A stretch of 12,840 nt of DNA from Micavibrio sp. UBA1664 (lineage in GTDB: Bacteria > Pseudomonadota > Alphaproteobacteria > Micavibrionales > UBA1664). The stretch lies in contig DCKW01000114.1 in the NCBI GenBank assembly GCA_002320485.1, forward strand, positions 1 to 12,840, given 5' to 3'. Positions 1 through 5,565 of this stretch are shown in pieces (position 1 is the stretch's first letter; each line of letters starts with the position of its first letter). The position numbers and the translations under genes were made by a program. The notes beneath the pieces were generated by a model that worked only from the letters and a program-made list of their open reading frames with translations, was not told the DNA's origin and ran no database searches.

Positions 1-420
1 CCAGATCTGGATGAATGGGTTGAGAAAATTGCAAACCTTGCGCGGCGTAAAAATTTTGATTTGATGGTTGGGCATTCCTCCGGTGTACCGCTTATCCTCA
101 AACTGTTATCCAAAGATTTTAAGGCCGGTAAAGCCATTGGTGTTGGTGGTTACATGCGCTCGCTCGACACCTATGAAATGACTGGTTTCAATTATGATTT
201 TGAGAATATCAAAGCGCATTGTCCTTCTTTTACTTTCATTCATTCCGATAATGATCCGTGGGGCTGCAGTGCAGAAAAACAAGGCGAGTTTATGCGGCAA
301 ACGCTCGGCGGAACACTTATAACCGTGACCGGCGAAGGGCATTTCGGATCAGACAGTTTTAACCAACCTTATAAAACCTTCCCACTTTTAGCAGTGCATT
401 GTTTATTGGAGGGAGATTGA
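1..420 (+). CDS. Serine hydrolase, alpha/beta fold (RBBP9/YdeN-like), 5' end missing
   Basis: The reading frame is open from the first base of the window, so the start lies outside; 139 residues are visible. A nucleophile-elbow motif GHSSG (visible residues 24-28, Ser26) is followed by an Asp in SDNDPW (Asp85) and a His in GEGHFG (His114). This is a complete Ser-Asp-His triad in the order and spacing of the small RBBP9/YdeN serine-hydrolase family (usually about 190 aa), so some 50 N-terminal residues are probably missing. The likely role is a soluble cytoplasmic esterase or hydrolase of unknown substrate. The stop TGA shares one base with the next start (TGATG), which implies translational coupling. 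The in-frame TTG/ATG at 61-66 is internal, because the frame reads PDLDEWVEKIA before it, typical of this family. Family assignment is firm; function is unknown. Confidence 0.85.
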   Translation, partial: PDLDEWVEKIANLARRKNFDLMVGHSSGVPLILKLLSKDFKAGKAIGVGGYMRSLDTYEMTGFNYDFENIKAHCPSFTFIHSDNDPWGCSAEKQGEFMRQTLGGTLITVTGEGHFGSDSFNQPYKTFPLLAVHCLLEGD

Positions 421-932
421 TGGAAAAATTTATCCTTCTAAATCCAGAAAATGCCATAAAGGAAGAAGTTGAAAATTGGCCAACTCGCTCTTCTGCACGA
501 GCTGTTGTTTTTGATGATAACGGGCAAATCCCATTATTACATGTTCAGCAACATCATTATTTCAAGTTACCGGGCGGTGGTGTTGATGAAGGCGAAACTA
601 TTGAGGACGCATTGATCAGAGAGTGCTTGGAAGAAATAGGCTGCAACATAATTATTGAACACCACTTGGGAATTATAGAGGAATACAGGAAAATTTTTAC
701 CCTTCACCAGATATCGCACTGCTTTTTGGCTAAAATTATAGGGAATAAAGGACTGCCCGCTTTTACTGATTTTGAACAAGAAAAAGATTTTTCTTTGATC
801 TGGTGTTCTTTAGATGAGGCGCAAAACCTTCTATCGACTTGCAAACCAAATGATAAAGAAGGTCGTGAATATATTGTACCAAGGGACCTTGCCATTCTCA
901 GTAAAGCTAAAGAAATGCTGGAGGCGGATTAA
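420..932 (+). CDS. NUDIX hydrolase
   Basis: This 170-aa protein carries a textbook Nudix box at residues 53-75: Gly53, Glu59, then R67-E68, E71-E72 and Gly74, matching GX5EX7REUXEEXGU. These residues bind Mg2+ and position a diphosphate linked to another moiety. An aromatic/basic stretch just before the box (HHYFKLPGGG) is typical of nucleotide-diphosphate NUDIX enzymes. The start chosen is the ATG at 420, 6 nt after a strong GGAGGGA ribosome-binding site (408-414); an ATT-type start at 399 would overlap the upstream gene and lacks such a site. The stop and the next ATG share a base (TAATG). The family hydrolyses NDP-X compounds in the cytoplasm; housecleaning or drug-modifying roles are both possible here and the substrate cannot be inferred. 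Confidence 0.93.
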   Translation: MEKFILLNPENAIKEEVENWPTRSSARAVVFDDNGQIPLLHVQQHHYFKLPGGGVDEGETIEDALIRECLEEIGCNIIIEHHLGIIEEYRKIFTLHQISHCFLAKIIGNKGLPAFTDFEQEKDFSLIWCSLDEAQNLLSTCKPNDKEGREYIVPRDLAILSKAKEMLEAD

Positions 933-1297
933 TGGAAATCAAGAAACGTATCCAGCTTACAACAGAACCACTTGAAACACTGATTGAAAATGGAGAGTCC
1001 GTTGATTTTAGGCTAGATGAACCTGCTTGGGAAAATTTGATGGTGGGTGATGCTGTAGAATTCTGGGAAGATTTTTCTGGCTGGGATAAAGAGCCATCAC
1101 CGAATTCTCGTAAGGTTACGGTGAAGATTGTAGAAATTTTTCGTGCTGCAAGTTTTTCAGAATTGATTGATACCCTGCCAGCGTCGTTCAGCAGGCAAGG
1201 AACAAAAGAGGACATCATCACCGATCTGCGCCAATGGTGGAGACCAGAACGGGAAGAAAAAACAGGCGTATTAGGCTGGCGCGTGAAAGTAATTTAA
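932..1297 (+). CDS. ASCH/PUA-like domain protein
   Basis: A 121-aa protein with the layout of small stand-alone ASCH proteins: an N-terminal stretch 'LTTEPLETLIENGES' with VDFRL, then a VGDAVEFW strand, then KVTVKIVEIFRAASFSEL followed by a short helical tail. ASCH domains share the PUA-like beta-barrel fold and are thought to bind RNA or modified nucleosides; some small members hydrolyse N4-acetylcytidine. The ATG overlaps the NUDIX stop by one base and follows GGAGG at 920-924, so it is the third gene of a coupled trio. The nucleotide-related neighbours (NUDIX upstream, deaminase downstream) fit a nucleoside-handling role, but this is context only. Fold assignment comes from sequence pattern recognition. 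Confidence 0.7.
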   Translation: MEIKKRIQLTTEPLETLIENGESVDFRLDEPAWENLMVGDAVEFWEDFSGWDKEPSPNSRKVTVKIVEIFRAASFSELIDTLPASFSRQGTKEDIITDLRQWWRPEREEKTGVLGWRVKVI

Positions 1298-1316
1298 TTA
1301 AAGAAAGATTTAAAAA

Positions 1317-2213
1317 GTGTGGCTATTATTTGCAATAATCGGAAATTTTTTTATGGCATTGGTTAATTATTCTGACGAATATTTAACGCATTCCAGCACT
1401 GTAAAAGAATCTAAAAATATACATGAGCGTATCGGTGGCGTTCTATTGATGTCAGTTATATTGACTCTTATAGGGGCGACGGTAAGCTTTTTTCTGGCAG
1501 ATACGGTTATGATTGAAACAACAGCTATCTTGTTTGCCTTTCTTGCATCAATAGCAGTAACAATGATGGCGGCAGGGTATTTCTATCTTTTTCAGCTTTA
1601 TTCGGCGCACCAAGTTGTTCCGCTTTTCGGTCTGTCTAGCATTTGGTTGTTAGCGATAGAATTTGTCGCGGGGAGTGTTCCAGGTATCCTCTCTATATTG
1701 GGGATCGCTGTTCTAATTATAAGTTCTTACTTATTGGATAACGGGTCTTTAAAATGGAAAACTCCAACATCACTATTAAGATACATGGTTATTGTTAGTT
1801 TATTTTGGGCTTTAACAGGATTATTTTGGTCAGAAGCTTTAGACATCTCAGATAATGATTTTGGTGTATATTTTTGGCATTTATTGGGATGCTTCATCCT
1901 TATTTTCCCTCTTTTCCTTATTTCTCCCTATAGACGAGGGTTCTTAAGGCGATTAAAAAGTGAAAAAAGAAAGTTTCTTGTTCATAGCATTATGAATGAA
2001 ACATGCGTTCAAATTTCATTCTATTTCACAATGATTGCTTTCTCACTAGCCGCTTTTGCAAGCTTTGTTCCTGCTGTTTCGGGCTTTAATAGCTTATTTT
2101 TACTAGGTTTATTTTATCTGTTTCCGTTGGATAAGCGCAACCATATTACAGCTTCACAGTTCTATGCAATAATTGGAATAGTAGTCGGTGTTGGGTTGCT
2201 GGAACTTTATTAG
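1317..2213 (+). CDS. EamA/DMT-type transporter (first of three)
   Basis: A 298-aa, very hydrophobic protein with about ten predicted membrane segments in two halves, each ending in a hydrophobic hairpin. The C-terminal half ends with a short basic loop (LDKRN) followed by a last helix (QFYAIIGIVVGVGLLELY), the usual ending of EamA/drug-metabolite transporter proteins (usual length 280-310 aa). Such proteins export metabolites, amino acids or drugs across the inner membrane. The start is GTG at 1317, with a purine-rich AAGAAAG (1301-1307) upstream; an internal ATG at 1353 would remove part of the first helix. It lies 19 nt after the ASCH gene and is followed by a GNAT whose own start comes 20 nt after its stop. 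The substrate is unknown; divergence from classic EamA sequences lowers certainty slightly. Confidence 0.75.
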   Translation: MWLLFAIIGNFFMALVNYSDEYLTHSSTVKESKNIHERIGGVLLMSVILTLIGATVSFFLADTVMIETTAILFAFLASIAVTMMAAGYFYLFQLYSAHQVVPLFGLSSIWLLAIEFVAGSVPGILSILGIAVLIISSYLLDNGSLKWKTPTSLLRYMVIVSLFWALTGLFWSEALDISDNDFGVYFWHLLGCFILIFPLFLISPYRRGFLRRLKSEKRKFLVHSIMNETCVQISFYFTMIAFSLAAFASFVPAVSGFNSLFLLGLFYLFPLDKRNHITASQFYAIIGIVVGVGLLELY

Positions 2214-2232
2214 AAAGAAGGGTTATAAAAAA

Positions 2233-2649
2233 ATGAGAATTACAAAAGACGTTACATTAAACGATATGCGAGATTTTTTCGGTGGTGAATTTCCTGAATA
2301 TCATCCTGAAGAATATATCAAAAGCCGACTTGATAGTGGTTACATTTTTGTGGCGAAAGATGATGAAAAAGTTGAAGCTATTTTCATCTATTCAATTTGG
2401 TGGGGTAATTGCCCGTTTATAGAGCTGATTAAGGTCAATGAAACATGTCAAAGACAAGGTATCGGAACACAGCTTTTAGACGCAGCCAAAGCTGAAATCC
2501 GTTCAAAAGGTTTTAAGCGACTCATCAGCTCGACCGAAGTTATCAATGATATGGGGCTGGCTTTCCATGAAAAACATGAATTCGAACCACTGAACTCTTT
2601 GGATTTGCCACACGGAGAGGAAAAATTTTATAAACTGGAGCTTATGTAA
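2233..2649 (+). CDS. GNAT family N-acetyltransferase
   Basis: A 138-aa single-domain GNAT. The acetyl-CoA pyrophosphate-binding motif A is RQGIGTQLL (Arg74 to Gly78), preceded by the strand FIELIKV and followed by a helix. The later segment 'MGLAFHEKHEFEPL' is the usual C-terminal motif B region. The start is the ATG at 2233, because AGAAGGG (2215-2221) lies about 11 nt upstream; an ATG at 2188 in the same frame lies inside the preceding transporter gene and has no such signal. The stop shares one base with the next start (TAATG). It would acetylate an amine on a small molecule or protein in the cytoplasm; the substrate is not deducible. Its position straight after an EamA exporter and before a deaminase recurs elsewhere in the window. 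Confidence 0.88.
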   Translation: MRITKDVTLNDMRDFFGGEFPEYHPEEYIKSRLDSGYIFVAKDDEKVEAIFIYSIWWGNCPFIELIKVNETCQRQGIGTQLLDAAKAEIRSKGFKRLISSTEVINDMGLAFHEKHEFEPLNSLDLPHGEEKFYKLELM

Positions 2650-3125
2650 TGACAGAACAAGCATTTATGAACAGGACTCTAGAGCTTGCCAAAGAGAATG
2701 TTGAAAATGGCGGATGGCCTTTTGCTTGCGTGATTGTAAAGAATAATCAAATAATTGCAGAGGCCGTTAATCAAGTTGAAGAGACCAAAGATCCATCAAA
2801 TCATGCTGAAATTGCTGCTATACGAAAAGCCTGTAGCGCATTAGATACGACAAGTCTGTCAGAGTGTACAATGTATGTCGTAGGGCTACCATGCCCTATG
2901 TGCCTGTCATGTTCAATCATGGCAAAGCTAAAAAACATTGTTTATGCCGTTGATGTTCCACAAAAAGATGCGGCACTTTCAAACCTTCCCTTGACAGACT
3001 CTTTGTACAACTTGGTAAGCGATAATTATGGCGCAAAAGCAATTGAATATAAGCATCTTAAGAGTTTTTCAGATGATGGTATCGCCGTATTTAATGAGTG
3101 GAATGAGCACAAGAATAATGTGTAG
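2649..3125 (+). CDS. Zinc-dependent nucleoside/nucleobase deaminase (CMP/dCMP-type, GuaD/TadA-like)
   Basis: A 158-aa protein with a complete zinc-deaminase active site: His52-Ala-Glu54 (ligand and proton shuttle) and Pro-Cys82-Pro-Met-Cys85 (two further zinc ligands). The N-terminal GGWPFACVIVKN and the sequence SNHAEIAAIRKA resemble guanine deaminase and tRNA-adenosine-deaminase-like proteins. The length fits the stand-alone nucleobase deaminases. It converts an amino group on a purine or pyrimidine base to a keto group, releasing ammonia; guanine deaminase is the best guess, but an antibiotic or modified-base substrate is possible. The ATG overlaps the GNAT stop by one base and has GGAG at 2637-2640. 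It is the third member of an exporter-GNAT-deaminase series. Confidence 0.87.
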   Translation: MTEQAFMNRTLELAKENVENGGWPFACVIVKNNQIIAEAVNQVEETKDPSNHAEIAAIRKACSALDTTSLSECTMYVVGLPCPMCLSCSIMAKLKNIVYAVDVPQKDAALSNLPLTDSLYNLVSDNYGAKAIEYKHLKSFSDDGIAVFNEWNEHKNNV

Positions 3126-3138
3126 GGAAAAATAATCT

Positions 3139-3906
3139 TTGGAAAGTTTTTTATTTACAAGCGGAGAGTATTTCCTTGCAACATTATTTATAGCAGGTCT
3201 TATCACTGGTTTTGTTGGGTCGATGGGCGGTTCGGGCGGATTGCTGTTAGTGCCTTTTATGATTGCCGCAGGCATGCATCCAGCTTTAGCACTTGGAACA
3301 GCAAGATTTGCTGCAATGCCTGCATGGGTCATTGCTATTCGAAATTACAACAGTGCTGGGCAGGTTGATTGGAAAAGAATTCTACCGCTTTCAATATTGG
3401 CAATTGTGGCAGGAAGTATTGGAACATTTATAATCATCGATATTGATGAAAAATATGTGTATCCGATAGTTGGAACAATACTCCTTTTGCTTGGCCCCTT
3501 AACGTTATTCAGTCAAAAATTTGGCACAATAAATATTGCCAAAAGCAATCAATCAAAGATTTTGGGGTATTTCCTATATTTTGTTGCGATGCTGTACGGT
3601 GGTTTCTTTGGTGCAGGAACAACCATTATTACAATGCTAATTCTCGTCCAATTTATGGGTTATAAATCTTTGGAAGCACATGGCACTGAAATGACAGCTT
3701 GGATTGCGATGTCTGTTATTTCTTCTGCTATCTTCCTTTTTTATGATCAAGTGAATTTTATCTACGCACTCATTATCTGCGTCAGTATGATGTTGGGTAG
3801 CAGTGTAGGATCAAAATTAGCCATTAAAAAAGGTGATAAATTTGTCAAATATCTTGTCGCTGCGTTTGCAATATTGATTGGGTTAAAGCTTTTAATATGG
3901 CCATAA
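3139..3906 (+). CDS. TSUP/TauE-SafE family membrane permease
   Basis: A 255-aa integral membrane protein with about eight segments in two repeats. The first repeat has the glycine-rich signature GFVGSMGGSGGLLLVPFM and the second has GGFFGAGTTIITMLIL, together typical of the sulfite exporter TauE/SafE (TSUP) family, and the length is right. Members move sulfite, sulfonates or other organic anions across the inner membrane. The start is a TTG at 3139: an in-frame TAA at 3133-3135 blocks any earlier start, the first ATG lies about 30 residues in and would delete the signature helix, and AGGG (3124-3127) lies upstream. It begins 13 nt after the deaminase. The next gene's longest frame overlaps its 3' end by 10 nt. 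The substrate is unknown. Confidence 0.88.
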   Translation: MESFLFTSGEYFLATLFIAGLITGFVGSMGGSGGLLLVPFMIAAGMHPALALGTARFAAMPAWVIAIRNYNSAGQVDWKRILPLSILAIVAGSIGTFIIIDIDEKYVYPIVGTILLLLGPLTLFSQKFGTINIAKSNQSKILGYFLYFVAMLYGGFFGAGTTIITMLILVQFMGYKSLEAHGTEMTAWIAMSVISSAIFLFYDQVNFIYALIICVSMMLGSSVGSKLAIKKGDKFVKYLVAAFAILIGLKLLIWP

Positions 3907-4787
3907 AAATGAATAAAATTTTACTGCTCATCATTATCTCTGGCTTTTGCGGCGGCAGTGTTTTCCCGCTGATTAAAATTGCGGAAGCGCATGACATCCC
4001 TAAGTTTGCTTATATTTTCTGGGAAACGCTCTTTGTCACAATCTTCTTAACGTTGATAGCGTTATCACGGAAGGAATTTTCATTGTTGAAAAAAGCAGAA
4101 TGGAAATATTACAGTTTCTGTGCCTTGACCAATATTTTCATTCCGCAATCGTTGTTTTTTATCATTGCGGCAAATATGCCAGCAACGACAATTAGCCTCC
4201 TGACCTCATTAACACCATTATTTGTATATCTGTGCCTGCTCGTATTTTTTGGTGAGACAGTTGTAAAGAATAAGATGCTGGGGCTATTGCTAGGTTTTGC
4301 TGGAATTCTATTCCTATTCGTGCCGAGTCTTATCACCGAAAATTACAGCTTTTCATGGGGCTGGCTCTTATTTTCAATGTTATTGCCAGCAGTTTATACA
4401 TTGAACAGAATTTTTGTAACCAAGCTTCAACCTCAGGATGCTTCCCCATATAGGCTGGCTATTGGTTTGTTTTCGATTGTTTGCATCATAAGCTGCACAG
4501 CGATGGTTGCAACGAATAGTGTTTATATTCCATTCACAGCGATCAATGCTGGAGAACTTGCGCTCCTTTCCCATGCTATTTTAATGACCGCATTTTACAT
4601 TTGCTTTTTCATTATCTCAAAAGAAGGCGCAGTGCAAAACTCGCTTACATTTTACCTCGCGCCGCTTGTAGGATCAGGATGGGGAATTTTGTTATTCAAT
4701 GAAACAATAGATTCGCCGTTTATAATATCAGCACTCCTGATATTCTATGCGCTACATTTGGTTAATAAGAAAGTTCTTAAACCATGA
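3897..4787 (+). CDS. EamA/DMT-type transporter (second of three)
   Basis: A 296-aa protein with about ten hydrophobic segments in two EamA halves. The first half has the usual sequence pattern of the family: an N-terminal helix with GGSVFPLIKIA, then 'PATTISLLTSLTPLFVYL', a short loop with GETVVKNKMLGLLLGFAGI. The second half ends 'LFNETIDSPFIISALLIFYALHLV', the family's typical final hairpin. It acts as an inner-membrane metabolite or drug exporter of unknown substrate. Two starts are possible: ATG 3897, overlapping the TSUP gene by 10 nt, or ATG 3909 three bases after the TSUP stop; neither has a strong ribosome-binding site, so coupling is likely. The stop overlaps the next GNAT start in an ATGA quadruplet. 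Confidence 0.9.
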   Translation: MAIKMNKILLLIIISGFCGGSVFPLIKIAEAHDIPKFAYIFWETLFVTIFLTLIALSRKEFSLLKKAEWKYYSFCALTNIFIPQSLFFIIAANMPATTISLLTSLTPLFVYLCLLVFFGETVVKNKMLGLLLGFAGILFLFVPSLITENYSFSWGWLLFSMLLPAVYTLNRIFVTKLQPQDASPYRLAIGLFSIVCIISCTAMVATNSVYIPFTAINAGELALLSHAILMTAFYICFFIISKEGAVQNSLTFYLAPLVGSGWGILLFNETIDSPFIISALLIFYALHLVNKKVLKP

Positions 4788-5236
4788 ATAATATTACACT
4801 TCGGCTTGCAAAGGAATCTGACAAGGTTTGGCTAGATAGTTTGCGTCGCGAGGTTTACAGAGATTTGTTTTTTGCCACATGGGGAGATTGGGATGAAGAT
4901 AGGCATATCCGACATTTTGAAGCTTGCTTAAATGAAGGACATATTCAAATTATTGAAATAAATAAAACACCGATTGGGATGCTTCAAGTGTTTGATCTTG
5001 ATCATGCGATTGAGATTTCAGAAATTCAAATTTCTTCATCACATCAAGGAAAAGGTCTAGCAACACAAATCATAAGCGATATTCTTAAAAGAGCAAAGCT
5101 CTCAAATAAAAAGGTTACACTATCAGCAGGTTTGAAAAACATAGGGGCTGTAAAGCTGTATAAAAAATTAGGTTTTAAAGAAGTTAATAGAACGGAAGCA
5201 AAAATATATATGGAGCGCATTTTAAATAATTATTAA
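4784..5236 (+). CDS. GNAT family N-acetyltransferase
   Basis: A 150-aa GNAT acetyltransferase. It has an acetyl-CoA motif HQGKGLA (residues 87-93) after the strand IEISEIQIS, and a C-terminal segment with NIGAVKLYKKLGFKEV, the classic 'N-x-x-A-x-x-x-Y-x-x-x-G-F' motif. The ATG lies inside the ATGA overlap with the upstream EamA transporter, which strongly suggests coupled translation of exporter and acetyltransferase. It is the last gene of the left operon: the sequence becomes very AT-rich immediately after it and no strong terminator is seen. The substrate is unknown. Confidence 0.92.
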   Translation: MNNITLRLAKESDKVWLDSLRREVYRDLFFATWGDWDEDRHIRHFEACLNEGHIQIIEINKTPIGMLQVFDLDHAIEISEIQISSSHQGKGLATQIISDILKRAKLSNKKVTLSAGLKNIGAVKLYKKLGFKEVNRTEAKIYMERILNNY

Positions 5237-5241
5237 AATAC

Positions 5242-5268
5242 TTGCATTATTCCATAACTCTATGTAAT
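5242..5268 (+). promoter_or_regulatory. Possible promoter before the 53-codon leader ORF
   Basis: TTGCAT (5242-5247) resembles a -35 box and TGTAAT (5263-5268) a -10 box, but the 15-base spacer is shorter than ideal. An alternative TATAAA lies at 5272-5277. The stretch is extremely AT-rich, which makes chance matches easy. It is the first gap large enough for a promoter after nine packed genes, so a promoter for the small ORF and the ABC exporter is expected near here. Confidence 0.35.
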
Positions 5269-5300
5269 AAATATAAATTAAATTTTAACAGCGAGTTTTT

Positions 5301-5462
5301 ATGACAGATCAAGTGCAACATATATCGAACGTTTCTATCGTTTCAGAAGCGATGCGTTCCGTTGTGCTTGGCTGGATGAATGTCAGCAATAACGGTCCAA
5401 TCTCTCAAAACGATACTCGAAATCCGTTTATTTCAAACACAACATACACTGCGTTGGCTTAA
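5301..5462 (+). CDS. Small ORF, 53 aa, possible leader peptide of the ABC exporter operon
   Basis: This ATG-to-TAA frame starts MTDQVQHISNVSIVSEAM and ends NTTYTALA. It is not recognised. It lies in an intergenic stretch, but its base composition is clearly less AT-rich than the sequence on either side, as expected for coding sequence. GCGAG (5291-5295) could serve as a weak ribosome-binding site 5 nt before the ATG. It has no signal peptide, no membrane segment and no cysteine; it is rich in Ser, Asn and Thr and has a single Trp. It ends 10 nt before a perfect inverted repeat and about 100 nt before the ABC exporter. It could be an attenuator leader peptide, a small exported peptide handled by the ABC protein, or a chance ORF. 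Confidence 0.45.
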   Translation: MTDQVQHISNVSIVSEAMRSVVLGWMNVSNNGPISQNDTRNPFISNTTYTALA

Positions 5463-5472
5463 TTCAAATTTA

Positions 5473-5512
5473 TTTTGTCAGCGCGTTTGAAGGCTGACAA
5501 AACCCATTTTTT
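5473..5512 (+). terminator. Hairpin plus T-run: possible terminator or attenuator
   Basis: TTTTGTCAGC (5473-5482) and GCTGACAAAA (5493-5502) form a perfect 10-bp stem with a 10-base loop, followed after CCCA by six T (5507-5512). A 4-base gap separates stem and T-run, so as an intrinsic terminator it is imperfect. It lies between the small ORF and the ABC exporter. ACAAAAC in the right arm (5497-5503) can pair instead with GTTTTGT at 5524-5530, giving mutually exclusive structures as in attenuators. It may also simply end transcription of the small ORF. Confidence 0.5.
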
Positions 5513-5535
5513 ACAATCATTACGTTTTGTTTGTC

Positions 5536-5554
5536 TTCTTAATAAAATTAAGAA
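5536..5554 (+). promoter_or_regulatory. Inverted repeat overlapping the ABC exporter ribosome-binding site
   Basis: TTCTTAAT (5536-5543) and ATTAAGAA (5547-5554) form a perfect 8-bp inverted repeat with a 3-base spacer. The right arm includes most of AAGAAAG (5550-5556), the only ribosome-binding site candidate with proper spacing (9 nt) to the ATG at 5566. It could be an RNA hairpin that hides the site, or a DNA operator. The stem is A-U rich and weak. Confidence 0.4.
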
Positions 5555-5565
5555 AGATGAAAGTT

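Noticed and set aside
907..1221. 104-aa antisense ORF across the ASCH gene
   Set aside because: Overlaps two well-supported + strand genes; low-complexity Ser-rich translation typical of a shadow frame.
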